DNA of 64,000 nt from ZC4RG30 sp046047615 (GTDB lineage: Bacteria > Pseudomonadota > Gammaproteobacteria > Steroidobacterales > Steroidobacteraceae). The translations under genes and the position numbers were made by a program. The stretch lies in assembly GCA_046047615.1 (NCBI GenBank), contig JBJOHO010000083.1, positions 68,886 to 132,885 on the forward strand, given 5' to 3'. Each line of letters begins with the position of its first letter. Within the stretch, counting starts at the first letter, position 1. Under the pieces are notes generated by a model. It made no database searches and was not told the origin of the DNA. It saw nothing but the letters and a program-made list of their open reading frames with translations. Positions 16,975-26,259 of the stretch are shown here, one piece after another.

Positions 16975-16988
16975 CCGCCTATTGTGCC

Positions 16989-19900
16989 TCAGCCAGTGGG
17001 GTTCCCGCCCTTCAGCCGCTGGATCAGTCGGCTCACGTACTCCGGTGAACGGGTGTTGCGGGCGATCAGCACATACAGGGCCGGCACGACGAACATGGTC
17101 AGCGCCACCGCGAAGGTGGAACCGAAGAACACGGTCGCGCCGATGGAGCGGCGGCTTTCCGAGCCTGCGCCACTGGCCAGCATGAGCGGCAGCGCGCCCG
17201 CTGCGGTGGCGAGCGTGGTCATGAGGACCGGACGCAGGCGCACGGTCGCGGCTTCGATGACCGACTCCATGAACTCGCGCCCCTGGTCGCGCAACTGGTT
17301 GGCGAACTCCACCACCAGGATGCCGTTCTTCGCCGCGATGCCGATCAGCATGATGGCGCCAATCTGGCTGAAGACGTTGATCGTCGAGTTGAACAGCCAC
17401 AAGCCGATCGCCGCGCCCACCAGCGCCAGCGGCACCGCCGCCAGGATCACCACCGGGTGGATGAAGCTCTCGAACTGCGCGGCCAGCACCAGATAGACGA
17501 TGACGAGCGCGAAGGCGAAGGTGAGGGCCAGACCACTGGCCGACTTCTTCAGTTCGCGGGACTCGCCGTTCCAGTCGTACTGCGCACCGCGGGGGGAAAC
17601 CTCGCGGATCACGTCTTCCATGTAGGCGAGGGCTTCGCCCAGGGAGTAGTCCGGGGCGATGTTGGCGGTGATGGTCACCGCGCGCAGCCGGTTGAAGCGC
17701 TTGTACTCGGTCGGCGCGGCCGCCTCGTCGACGCTGACCAGGCTGGCCAGGGGGACCAGTTGCCGGGTCTTGTCCGAACGCACATAGATGTTGTCGAGAT
17801 CGTCGACGCTGGCGCGCTGCTCGTCGCGCGCCTGCAGCAGTACGTTGTATTCGTCGCCGCCCATCAGGAAGGTGGTGACGACGCGCGAGCCGAGCATGGT
17901 CTCGAGCGCTCGGCCGACGTTGGTCAGCGAGACACCCAGATCGGCCGCCTTGTTGCGGTCGATGCCCACGTCGATCTGCGGCTTGCGCTCCTCGAAGTCG
18001 CTCTCCAGGTTGAAGAGCCGGGGATTGTCGGCCGCCCGGACCATCACCTTCTCGGCAAGTCCGGCCAACGCCGGGTACTCCGGGCCTTGCAGCACGATCT
18101 GGACGGGCTTCCCGCCACCGCCGATGCCACCGGGCGCATTGACCACCACGCGGGCACCGGCGACGTCCTGGGTGCGCGCGCGCAGCCGGGCGGCAATCTG
18201 CGCCACCGACTCCTTGCGGACCTCCCAGTCCTCCAGCGGCAACATCACCATGCCGGAGGACACCGCCGACTGGCGGTTGAAGTTGCCCGTGCGCTGGATG
18301 ACACGCTTGGCGTTGCCACGCGCCACCTCGTCCTCGGCGATGGCCGCCACTGCCTGCAGCTGGCGCTCGGTGTATTGCAGGCTGGCGCCTTCGGGCCCGA
18401 TGACCATGACCTGCAGTCGGCCGCGATCTTCGGCGGGCGCAAATTCCTGCTTGAGCTTGAGCACGTCCGCGGGCCAGCCGGCCACGAACAGGCTGATGAG
18501 CAAGGCCGCTCCGCCACCGATCAGGCCGAAGGCCCAGGCGGGGCGCCGTCCCTGCAGCAGCCAGCGCAGCAGCGCGCCGTAGCCGTGCGCGAACTGGCGG
18601 AAATTGTGGTCCACCATGTGGGCGAAGCGTCCGCGGTGCATGCCACCGGCAAACACCTTGGAGGTCATCATCGGCGTCAGCGTCAGCGCGATCAGCGCGG
18701 AGAACACCACGGCGGCCGCCACCATGATGCCGAACTCGCTGAACAGCCTGCCGATGTTGCCTTGCAGGTAGGAGATCGGCAGGAACACTGCAGTGAGGAC
18801 GGCGGTGGTGGCAATGACGGCGAAGCCGATTTCGCGGCTGCCGTTCATCGCCGCCAGCAGGGCAGGCTCGCCCTGCTCGATCCTGCGCACGATGTTCTCC
18901 AGCACGACGATGGCGTCGTCGACCACCAGACCGATGGCCAGCACCGCACCGAGCAGCGTGAGCGTATTGACCGAATAGCCGAGCACGGCCATGACGATGG
19001 TTGCGGCGAAGATCGAGACGGGAATGGTGACGGCAGGAATCACCGTGGCACGCAGGCTGCCGAGGAACAGGAAGATGACCACCAGCACGATCACCAGGGT
19101 TTCGCCGAGCGCGGTGACCACCTTCTTCATGGAGGCGAGGATGAACACCGAGTTGTCGATGTTGACCTCGACCTGGATGCCTTCCGGCAACGTGGCCTGC
19201 GCGCGCGCCAACTCTTCCTTGACCGCGGTGGCCACCTCCAGCACGTTGGCGGTGGACTGCGGCACGATGGGCATCATGATCGCCGGCATGCCGCTGGTGC
19301 GCGCCTCGCTGCGCTGGTTCTCGGCGGCAAGCTGCACCGTGGCGACGTCGCCCAGCCGCACCAGATAACCGTCTGCGCCGCGGGCGACCACCAGATTGCG
19401 GAAGTCATCCTCGGTCGACAGTGCCGTGCGCGTGCGCAGCGTGAATTCACGCTGCTGGGACTCGAGGCGGCCTGCGGGCAGTTCGACGTTCTCGGCGCGC
19501 AACGCCGCCTCGATGTCGCTGATGGCCACCTGGCGCGCAGCGAGCGCGGCACGGTCGAGCCAGATGCGCATCGCGTAGCGGCGGCCACCGTACATGAACA
19601 CATTGGCGACGCCAGGCACCGCCGAGAAGCGGTCGACGAGATAGCGCTCGGCATAATCCGTCAGTTGCAGCGAATCGAGCGTGCTGCTGCTGAGGATGAG
19701 GTAGAGCACGGGGTCGGCGCTGTCGCTCACCTTGCTGATCTGCGGTGGATCAGCCTCCTCCGGCAGGCGCGCCTGTACGCGCGCCACGCGATCGCGTACG
19801 TCGTTGGCGGCGGATTCGATGTCCCGCCCGGTGACGAACTCGATGTTGATCGACGAGCTCTCGTCGCGGCTGTTGGAGGTGAGTTTGTCGATGCCCTCGA

Positions 19901-20120
19901 TGCCGGCGAGCTCGTTCTCCAGCACCTGGGTGATGCGGGTCTCGACCACGGTGGCGTTGGCACCGCGGTAGTTCACGCTGACGCCCACGACAGGCTGGGT
20001 GATGTCGGGATACTCGCGCACCGGCAGCCGCAGTGCCGCCATGATGCCCAGCAGCAGCAGCAGCAACGACAGGACGGTCGCGAAGACCGGCCGGCGGATG
20101 GACAGGTCGGAGATCGTCAT
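16989..20120 (-). CDS. RND-family multidrug efflux permease (AcrB/MexF-like)
   Basis: This 1043-residue inner-membrane proton/drug antiporter has the HAE-1 layout: an N-terminal membrane helix after SIRRPVFATVLSLLLLLLG, a large porter domain, helices 2-6 with the proton-relay pair in GLVVDDAIVVLENIVRR, a second porter domain, and helices 8-12 with IGIAAKNGILVVEFANQLRD. Length is normal. The ATG overlaps the adaptor gene stop by four bases. No outer-membrane channel gene is adjacent, so it probably uses a TolC-type channel encoded elsewhere. Substrates cannot be predicted. Confidence 0.96.
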   Translation of the reverse strand: MTISDLSIRRPVFATVLSLLLLLLGIMAALRLPVREYPDITQPVVGVSVNYRGANATVVETRITQVLENELAGIEGIDKLTSNSRDESSSINIEFVTGRDIESAANDVRDRVARVQARLPEEADPPQISKVSDSADPVLYLILSSSTLDSLQLTDYAERYLVDRFSAVPGVANVFMYGGRRYAMRIWLDRAALAARQVAISDIEAALRAENVELPAGRLESQQREFTLRTRTALSTEDDFRNLVVARGADGYLVRLGDVATVQLAAENQRSEARTSGMPAIMMPIVPQSTANVLEVATAVKEELARAQATLPEGIQVEVNIDNSVFILASMKKVVTALGETLVIVLVVIFLFLGSLRATVIPAVTIPVSIFAATIVMAVLGYSVNTLTLLGAVLAIGLVVDDAIVVLENIVRRIEQGEPALLAAMNGSREIGFAVIATTAVLTAVFLPISYLQGNIGRLFSEFGIMVAAAVVFSALIALTLTPMMTSKVFAGGMHRGRFAHMVDHNFRQFAHGYGALLRWLLQGRRPAWAFGLIGGGAALLISLFVAGWPADVLKLKQEFAPAEDRGRLQVMVIGPEGASLQYTERQLQAVAAIAEDEVARGNAKRVIQRTGNFNRQSAVSSGMVMLPLEDWEVRKESVAQIAARLRARTQDVAGARVVVNAPGGIGGGGKPVQIVLQGPEYPALAGLAEKVMVRAADNPRLFNLESDFEERKPQIDVGIDRNKAADLGVSLTNVGRALETMLGSRVVTTFLMGGDEYNVLLQARDEQRASVDDLDNIYVRSDKTRQLVPLASLVSVDEAAAPTEYKRFNRLRAVTITANIAPDYSLGEALAYMEDVIREVSPRGAQYDWNGESRELKKSASGLALTFAFALVIVYLVLAAQFESFIHPVVILAAVPLALVGAAIGLWLFNSTINVFSQIGAIMLIGIAAKNGILVVEFANQLRDQGREFMESVIEAATVRLRPVLMTTLATAAGALPLMLASGAGSESRRSIGATVFFGSTFAVALTMFVVPALYVLIARNTRSPEYVSRLIQRLKGGNPTG

Positions 20121-21262
20121 GCGGATTCCACCTCGCGCACGGGCGCACCGTCACGCAGCCGGATGGTGCCTTCCACCACGACGTGCTCACCCTCGCGCAG
20201 CCCTTCCAGGACCTCGACGCGGCCCGGCTGCCGGCGGCCGATGCGGACCTCCCGCTTGCTGGCCTTGCCGCCGTCGGTCACGTAGACGAACTGCCGCGCC
20301 TGCTCGGGCACGAGTGCCTCCTCAGGCACCACGACGGCGTTGCGCTGCTCGGAGGCCATGCGCACGGTCATGAACATGCCGGGCTTGAGCAGGCCTTCCG
20401 TGTTGGGAAGGACGGCGCGGACCATGACCGAGCGCGACGTGGGGTCGATGCGCGGATCGACGCTGCCCACCTTGCCGACGAAATGGCGTCCCGCCCAAGC
20501 CGTGGTGCTGGCCGTGATCGGCGCGCCGGTGCGCACCACCGGCAGGTTGACGTCCGGCACGGCGAAGTCGACCTTCACGGCGCTCGTGTCGTCGAGCGTC
20601 GTCACCACGGTGCCCGGGTTGATCAGGGTGCCGACACTGATGCGGCGCAAGCCGACACGGCCGGCGAAGGGCGCGCGGATGTAGGTGTCAGCGAGCCGCG
20701 CTCGCGCAGCAGCCACCCGCGCCTCGTTGGCCTTCATGGCCGCCTCGAGCTGGTCGTACTGCGCCCGCGACAGCGATTGGCTGGCCAGCAATTCCTTGCT
20801 GCGGTTGAACTGGTTGACACTGTTGCCATAGTCGGCCGTGGCCACGGCGAGGTCGGCGCTGGCCTGCGCGCGATCGAGCTCGACCAGGACCTGGCCGGCA
20901 TCGACACGCTGTCCGTCCTGGAAATGGATGGCCGTCACCATGTTGGTGACTTTCGTGGTGACGTTGACGGCCTCGTTGGCCACTGCGGTGCCGATGGCCT
21001 CGATGGCAATGTCGAGGGTCTCGCGACGGGCCACCGCCGTGATCACCGGGACGGGCTGCGATGTGCCAGCACCCGGACCCCGCGCACCGGGACCGCCTGC
21101 CGCAGGCCCCCCTGCCGCAGCCGCCCCTGCGCCAGGGGCCGCACCGGGCCGTCCGGAGGGGGCAGCCGGCGCAGCATGCTGGGTGGCATAAGTGGCCCAA
21201 CCCACCGCAACCAAGGCGACCAGGACACTGGTGATGGTGATGACGTTGCGCGTGTCGGCCAT
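20117..21262 (-). CDS. RND efflux periplasmic adaptor (membrane fusion protein)
   Basis: The 381-residue protein has an N-terminal membrane anchor (VITITSVLVALVAVGWATYA), then a linker of Ala/Gly/Pro repeats (~35-70). The adaptor domains follow: a lipoyl half (IEAIGTAVANEAVNVTTKVT), a helical hairpin (~125-185), the second lipoyl half with APFAGRVGLRRISVGTLINP, and a beta-barrel (VDPRIDPTSRSVMVRAVLPN). It couples the RND permease to an outer-membrane channel. The ATG at 21262 is chosen because the anchor follows directly. The 138 bases upstream, to the serine-hydrolase-like gene, hold nothing I recognise. Confidence 0.94.
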   Translation of the reverse strand: MADTRNVITITSVLVALVAVGWATYATQHAAPAAPSGRPGAAPGAGAAAAGGPAAGGPGARGPGAGTSQPVPVITAVARRETLDIAIEAIGTAVANEAVNVTTKVTNMVTAIHFQDGQRVDAGQVLVELDRAQASADLAVATADYGNSVNQFNRSKELLASQSLSRAQYDQLEAAMKANEARVAAARARLADTYIRAPFAGRVGLRRISVGTLINPGTVVTTLDDTSAVKVDFAVPDVNLPVVRTGAPITASTTAWAGRHFVGKVGSVDPRIDPTSRSVMVRAVLPNTEGLLKPGMFMTVRMASEQRNAVVVPEEALVPEQARQFVYVTDGGKASKREVRIGRRQPGRVEVLEGLREGEHVVVEGTIRLRDGAPVREVESA

Positions 21263-21400
21263 GTTGTGTGCAGTGTCCCGGCGTATGCGATGCGGAAGTA
21301 TCGCACCGCGGTGCTCATCCACCTAGCCGGACGACGCGCCGATTGCCGTGTTTTCAGGGCTTTTCCGTCAGCCCTGGCGACAGTGGGCCGAGCCGGGAAC

Positions 21401-22549
21401 TCATTGCCTTGGGCGCGGTCTTTGTTGGTTGGCCGACAGTTCCAGCAGTGTTGCCAAAGCGCCTTCGAGCACAGCAGCGTCGGCCGGTGCCAGCGCAACA
21501 TCAAGCCACCAGACCGCGGCCGTGCCTCTCCGCGCATCCGCGTACAGCACGATGCTTTTTCCTGCGTACGACCACGCCTCAGGTGTTCCATTGCCAGTTG
21601 CTGCCACACGCAGCAACAGACCCTGTTGCGGCGCAAGCGGCATGGTCCGTGCCAGCGCTCCGCGCAGCTGTGGCCCGGGCCCTGCCGGAATCGACATGCG
21701 CGGATCGCCGCCGGCCAGCCACACCGCCAGTGCCAGCCAATCCTCGGCCTCGGCCCGCGCACAACAGTGCATCAAGGGACGGCCTCGCGGCCGGTCGAGG
21801 GCAAGCTGCAGGCCGCCCAACTGCCACGGCGTCCAGACGTGTTCCTGCAGCAGTTCCGTCAGGGGCATCCCCGCCGCGCGTTCCAGCCAGGCCGCGAGCA
21901 ACTGCAGATTGGCTGGCGACGCCTGATGGTGGCTGCCGGGCGGGTACACCATGCGCGTCGCGAGCGCCGCACGCAGCACATCGGGACCAGCTGCCAGCCG
22001 GGACCGGGCGCTGAAGGGATCGAATGGCAGGTGCCGGGGAGTTGCCAGTCCGCTGCCATGCCATGCCAGCTGGCGCGGTGTGATGCTGGCGCGGGCATCG
22101 TCCTGCCATTCAGGAAACAGGGGGCCGAGCGGCACATCCAGCGCGCTGATGGGGAGCTCGCCGCGCAGGACCAGGCGGTCAAGCAGGGGCAACAGCCACA
22201 GCGCGACCAGCGCATCGCCCCCCAGCGCATCGTCGGACCCACCACCGCGCGTCGGCCAGTGCGCGACGCCGTGGCCGCGACGCCAGGTGAGCAGCATGCG
22301 TGTGGGCTGCGCGCGGGCCAGCGACGCCACGGCAGGCTGCAATGTCTCGTCGGCGGGGGCATCACGCAGCGCGAGACCCGCCCCCTGCAGCGTGAGGCGG
22401 GCGCCCGGCAGTGCCTCCGGCGCAGCAGGGGCTGCAGCGTTCCACGCCAGCGCGCGTTGCCAGTAGGGCCAATGGCCGGCAAGGCTGCCAGCAGCCAGCG
22501 CGCCCAGCACGAGCAGAACCAGGGCAACGAGGATGAAGCTGCGCTGCAT
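21401..22549 (-). CDS. Serine hydrolase/beta-lactamase-fold protein lacking catalytic residues
   Basis: The 382-residue protein has a signal/anchor (FILVALVLLVLGALAAGSLA) and aligns by eye with class C beta-lactamase/serine hydrolase proteins: ITPRQLAWHGSGL equals the usual ITIRHLL-HTSGL, and YPPGS...LLAAWLERAAGMPLTELLQE equals the segment around the Tyr-x-Asn motif. The catalytic features are gone: the Ser-x-x-Lys site reads SDDA (~105-108) and Tyr-x-Asn reads ASPAN. It is therefore probably a non-enzymatic binding protein in the periplasm. Only 28 bases separate its start from the divergent glgA start. Confidence 0.72.
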   Translation of the reverse strand: MQRSFILVALVLLVLGALAAGSLAGHWPYWQRALAWNAAAPAAPEALPGARLTLQGAGLALRDAPADETLQPAVASLARAQPTRMLLTWRRGHGVAHWPTRGGGSDDALGGDALVALWLLPLLDRLVLRGELPISALDVPLGPLFPEWQDDARASITPRQLAWHGSGLATPRHLPFDPFSARSRLAAGPDVLRAALATRMVYPPGSHHQASPANLQLLAAWLERAAGMPLTELLQEHVWTPWQLGGLQLALDRPRGRPLMHCCARAEAEDWLALAVWLAGGDPRMSIPAGPGPQLRGALARTMPLAPQQGLLLRVAATGNGTPEAWSYAGKSIVLYADARRGTAAVWWLDVALAPADAAVLEGALATLLELSANQQRPRPRQ

Positions 22550-22577
22550 GCCGCGATGATAGCGCTACACTTGCGCC

Positions 22578-24050
22578 ATGCCCCTGCGCATCTGTTTCAT
22601 CGCCTCCGAAGTCGCGCCGTTGGCCAAGGCCGGCGGGCTCGCCGACGTTGCCGGCGCACTGGCGAAATACCTGCATGCCGCGGGTCACGACATCCGCGTC
22701 TTCATGCCCTTGTACCGGCAGGTGGACCTGGCACAGCTCGAACACTGGCCTGTGGATTTCCTGCAGGACAAGTCGGTGCAACTGGGGCCACACCTGTTCC
22801 GCTATGCGGTGCACACAGCGCGGCTGCCGGGCTCGCAGGCCATGATCTACCTGATCGACTGCCCTGCACTGTTCGATCGCGGCACCCTCTACAGCAACGC
22901 GCCGGACGAGCACCTGCGCTTCATCGCCCTGACCCACGCCAGCCTGCAGTGCTGCCAGCACATGGGCTTCCAGCCGCAGATCCTGCATTGCAACGACTGG
23001 CACACGGCGCTTGCGCCACTGCTCCTGAAGACTGTCTTTGCCTGGGACCGCCTGTTCCATGGGACCCGCAGCCTGCTGACCTTGCACAACCTCGGCTACC
23101 AGGGCCAGTTCGGCATCGACCGGGCGCAGGACACCGGCCTGGGCGCCGGCGTCGCGCAACTGGACTACCACGAGACCAGCCGCGGCTGCATCAACCCGCT
23201 CAAGGAGGGCATCCTGCATGCCCACCATGTCAGCACCGTCAGCCCGGGATACGCGCGCGAGATCCAGACGGCAGAACACGGCTGGGGCCTCGATGGCGTG
23301 CTGCGCCAGCGTGCGGGCAGTCTCAGTGGCATCCTCAACGGCGTTGATTACGAGGACTGGGATCCGCGGCACGACCGTTTCCTGCCGCGGCACTGGCGTT
23401 ATGACGCCGGGCGCCTCGACCGCAAGGCCGGCGTCAAGACACTGCTGCTGCAGCGTCTGGGACTCGAGGACCAGGGCCGCCGGCCGCTGGCCGGCATCAT
23501 CAGCCGCATGACCTCGCAGAAGGGTTTCGACCTGCTGTTCGAGGCCTTGCCGGCGCTGCTGGCGGCGCGGGACTTCAGCCTCGCCGTGCTCGGCAGCGGC
23601 GACGCCCACTACGAAGACTTCTTTGCCGACCTCGCCCGGCGCTGGCCGGGTCGCGTCGCGTTCCATCGCGGCTACAACGAAGAGCTCTCCCACTGGATCG
23701 AAGCCGGCAGCGACCTGTTCATCATGCCGTCGCGCTATGAGCCCTGCGGCCTGAACCAGATGTACAGCCTGCGTTATGGCACGGTGCCCGTGGTCCGCAG
23801 GACGGGCGGGCTTGCCGATTCTGTCCAGCACTTCGACCCGGTCAGGGGCGAAGGCACCGGCGTGGTGTTCGAGCACTATGACGCCGGCGGCGTGCGCTGG
23901 GGCATCGAGACCGCACTGGAGTGGTACGCCCGGCCTGCGCTCTGGCAGCGCCTGGTGCGCAACGGCATGCGCCAGGACTACTCGTGGCAGAGGCAGGTCG
24001 GCGCGTACGAGGCGCTGTACACGCAAATGCTGCACACACGCGTCCCATGA
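22578..24050 (+). CDS. glgA: Glycogen (starch) synthase
   Basis: This 490-residue GT5 enzyme adds glucose from ADP-glucose to the non-reducing ends of alpha-1,4-glucan. The nucleotide-sugar loop KAGGLADVAGAL lies near the N-terminus, with CNDWHTAL in the first domain and the catalytic Glu in SRYEPCGLNQMYSLRYGTVP followed by VVRRTGGLADSV. Length is typical. A TACACT hexamer at 22566-22571 sits close to the ATG and could be a -10 only if the message is nearly leaderless, so the promoter is unresolved. The glycosyltransferase gene starts inside its stop (ATGA), an unusual partner for glgA. Confidence 0.97.
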   Translation: MPLRICFIASEVAPLAKAGGLADVAGALAKYLHAAGHDIRVFMPLYRQVDLAQLEHWPVDFLQDKSVQLGPHLFRYAVHTARLPGSQAMIYLIDCPALFDRGTLYSNAPDEHLRFIALTHASLQCCQHMGFQPQILHCNDWHTALAPLLLKTVFAWDRLFHGTRSLLTLHNLGYQGQFGIDRAQDTGLGAGVAQLDYHETSRGCINPLKEGILHAHHVSTVSPGYAREIQTAEHGWGLDGVLRQRAGSLSGILNGVDYEDWDPRHDRFLPRHWRYDAGRLDRKAGVKTLLLQRLGLEDQGRRPLAGIISRMTSQKGFDLLFEALPALLAARDFSLAVLGSGDAHYEDFFADLARRWPGRVAFHRGYNEELSHWIEAGSDLFIMPSRYEPCGLNQMYSLRYGTVPVVRRTGGLADSVQHFDPVRGEGTGVVFEHYDAGGVRWGIETALEWYARPALWQRLVRNGMRQDYSWQRQVGAYEALYTQMLHTRVP

Positions 24051-25006
24051 CGGCGGCGGCGCGGCCCAGCGGCCGGGAGTTCTGCCTGGGGTGCGTGGTC
24101 CCTGCCTACAACGAGGCGGCACTGATCGGAGACTTCCTGCCAGCACTGGCCGAGGCCCTTGGCACGCTGGCGGCCGAGGTGAAGATCATGGTCGTCGACG
24201 ATGGCAGCCGCGACGCCACCGGCGAGATCGTCCGGAGCTTGTCCGGCAGCCTGCCGCTGCGCTACCTGGGCCTGTCGCGCAACTTCGGCAAGGAGGCGGC
24301 GCTGCAGGCCGGGCTCGACCATTGCGACGCGGACTGTGTCCTGTTGATCGATGCCGACTTCCAGCACCCGCTGGCGGTGATCGGCGCCATGGTCGAGCGC
24401 TGGCGCGACGGGGTCGACATGGTCTACGCGATCAAGTCGCACCGCGAGGCGGAGTCGCGCCGCAAGCGCTGGGGCACGCGCGTGTTCTACAAGATCGTGT
24501 CCGGGCAGCGCGGCGTGGACATCCCTCCGGATGCCGGTGATTTCCGGCTCCTCGACCGCAGGGTGGTGCTCGCCTTGCGCGCACTCCCGGAACGCTCGCG
24601 GTTCATGAAAGGCCTCTACGCCTGGGTCGGTTTCCGCAGCGAAGGACTCAGGGTGGACATGCCGCCGCGACCGGCGGGCGAGAGCAAGTTCGACACGCGC
24701 GGACTTGCACGCCTCGCCGCCACGGGAGTGACGGCCTTCTCCGTCAAGCCGCTGAGGATGGTGATGCTGGTCGGGCTCCTCGTGTCGCTCGTGTCGATGC
24801 TGATGGCCGGCTGGATCGTGTTCGAACGTCTGTTCCTGGGACAGGACATTCCCGGCTTCGCCACGCTGGGCGCCGCGATCTTCTTTCTCGCAGGCGTGCA
24901 ACTGGTGGGGCTCGGCATCGTCGGTGAGTACGTCGGGCGCATCTTCGAAGAGGTCAAGCAGCGACCACGCTATCTGGTGGCCGAGGACAGCGGCGATCCG
25001 CGATGA
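24047..25006 (+). CDS. Family 2 glycosyltransferase, GtrB/ArnC/DPM-like, with two membrane helices
   Basis: The 319-residue protein has the GT2 core: VVPAYNEAAL, VVDDGSRDAT, SRNFGKEAALQAGLDH and the DxD-like DADFQHP. A family-specific segment follows (DAGDFRLLDRRVVLALRALP, RFMKGLYAWVGF), then two C-terminal membrane helices (~230-290). Such enzymes transfer sugar from a nucleotide donor to undecaprenyl or similar polyprenyl phosphate at the inner membrane. Alternative substrates cannot be excluded. It overlaps glgA and the downstream deacetylase by four bases on each side, so its expression is tied to glycogen synthase. Confidence 0.92.
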   Translation: MTAAARPSGREFCLGCVVPAYNEAALIGDFLPALAEALGTLAAEVKIMVVDDGSRDATGEIVRSLSGSLPLRYLGLSRNFGKEAALQAGLDHCDADCVLLIDADFQHPLAVIGAMVERWRDGVDMVYAIKSHREAESRRKRWGTRVFYKIVSGQRGVDIPPDAGDFRLLDRRVVLALRALPERSRFMKGLYAWVGFRSEGLRVDMPPRPAGESKFDTRGLARLAATGVTAFSVKPLRMVMLVGLLVSLVSMLMAGWIVFERLFLGQDIPGFATLGAAIFFLAGVQLVGLGIVGEYVGRIFEEVKQRPRYLVAEDSGDPR

Positions 25007-25824
25007 CGCGCATCACGCTGTGCGCCGATGACTTCGGCCTGACTGCAGCGGCCTGCCGCTCGATCCTTGAACTGGCCCGGTGCGGCGCACTCAGCGCCAC
25101 CAGCTGCTGCGTCGATGGTGAGGCGCTTCCCGAATACCTCGACGCCTTGCGCGGGCTTCGGCCCACGCTGGGCGTGGGCCTGCACCTGGACCTGACCACG
25201 CCCCGCCCGCAGGCACCTCACCGCCCGCTGCGGCAGTGGCTGCTTGCCACCACGCTGCACCTGCCATCCAGCCACGGCAGGGCAGCACTCGCCCGCCTCG
25301 ATGCCGAGATCGATCGCCAGTTCGACCGTTTCGAGACGCTGTTCGGCGCTGCGCCAGACCACGTGGACGGACATGAACATGTCCATCAACTGCCCGGCAT
25401 CCGGGAGCGCCTGATCCAGCGCCTGCAGCAGCGGTACGGCACGACGGTCGCCGTGCGCAGCACCCGTCCACGACGCTGGCGCGGCCCCAAGGCGGCAGTC
25501 ATCGCGGCCTTGGGTGGCAGCGCGCTGTTGCGCGTGGCGGCTGCGCAGGGCCTGGCCTGCAACACGGATTTCGCCGGAGCCTACGACCTGCGGAGCACCG
25601 AAGGGTATCTGCAGCGCCTTGAACGCTGGCTCACCGGCATGCCTGACGGCGGCCTGCTGATGTGCCACCCGGAGACGGGCGCAGACGCGCTGCCGGCCCG
25701 CAGACACGAACACCAGGTATTGGCGTCAGCGCAGTGGCAGCAACTGCGGACCAGGCTCGACGTGACGCTGGCACCGCGCTGGGGCGCGGACCGCGGGCGA
25801 CTAGCGGAAGGGCACGCTGCCTGA
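25003..25824 (+). CDS. ChbG/HpnK (YdjC) family carbohydrate deacetylase
   Basis: The 273-residue protein has the YdjC-type metal-dependent deacetylase features: ADDFGLTAAA near the start (metal Asp), GVGLHLDLT and HVDGHEHVHQLPGIRERL (metal His residues), with CHPE near the C-terminus. Relatives remove acetyl groups from chito-oligosaccharides or hopanoid-linked GlcNAc. Following a polyprenyl-type glycosyltransferase, it may deacetylate a lipid-linked amino sugar (inference). The start is an ATGA overlap with that gene. The 3' end overlaps the convergent LEA2 gene by 24 bases. Confidence 0.91.
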   Translation: MTRITLCADDFGLTAAACRSILELARCGALSATSCCVDGEALPEYLDALRGLRPTLGVGLHLDLTTPRPQAPHRPLRQWLLATTLHLPSSHGRAALARLDAEIDRQFDRFETLFGAAPDHVDGHEHVHQLPGIRERLIQRLQQRYGTTVAVRSTRPRRWRGPKAAVIAALGGSALLRVAAAQGLACNTDFAGAYDLRSTEGYLQRLERWLTGMPDGGLLMCHPETGADALPARRHEHQVLASAQWQQLRTRLDVTLAPRWGADRGRLAEGHAA

Positions 25825-26259
25825 CTGCGAGAACGGCAGGCGCGACCGGAGCATGGAGTCGAGGCCGACCTCGCCGCGCAGCTGGTAGTCGACCTTGCCG
25901 TCGCGCACACCGCCGGAGAGCAGTCGCAGCGCCACCGCAACGACGTTGACGGAGGTCATGACCTCGAACTCGGCGCTGCCCCGCGCCGGCACCACGAACG
26001 GCTGGACCCCACTGCCCTCCGCCGCAGCTTCGCCGGCAACCGCCAGCTGGAAGTCGATGCGGCGTACCGGCAGGGCCATGGCGTTGGGATTGTGGACCTT
26101 GAGACGCACGCGCAACTGCTGGCGCGCCAGGTCGGCCTTGACCACCTGCAGCCCCACCACCTGGACCTGTGGTGCCTCGAAACGCCGACCGGTGCTTGCA
26201 CAGGCCTGGAGCAGCAGGACAGCAGCGACCAGCAGCAGCACACGCAGAGAGGTCATCAT
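25801..26259 (-). CDS. LEA type 2 (WHy-domain) lipoprotein
   Basis: The 152-residue protein has lipobox LLQAC (residues ~16-20). It is followed by one LEA2/WHy domain: VQVVGLQVVKADLARQQLRV, the signature NPNAMALPVRRIDFQLAV, and VPARGSAEFEV. Bacterial LEA2 lipoproteins occur widely in proteobacteria; a role in stress or desiccation tolerance is suggested but unproven. It starts with two ATG codons, the first overlapping the malQ stop by four bases, placing it last in the glgC-GH57-malQ operon. Confidence 0.88.
   Translation of the reverse strand: MMTSLRVLLLVAAVLLLQACASTGRRFEAPQVQVVGLQVVKADLARQQLRVRLKVHNPNAMALPVRRIDFQLAVAGEAAAEGSGVQPFVVPARGSAEFEVMTSVNVVAVALRLLSGGVRDGKVDYQLRGEVGLDSMLRSRLPFSQSGSVPFR

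Noticed and set aside
17457..20285. 942-codon plus-strand frame opposite the RND permease
   Set aside because: It is a long open frame made by high G+C content; the residues are Arg/His/Gly/Gln-rich with no domain. The minus strand is a clear RND pump.
20183..23347. 1054-codon plus-strand frame
   Set aside because: It is opposite the adaptor and serine-hydrolase genes and runs into glgA in another frame. Composition is non-protein-like, with no motif.
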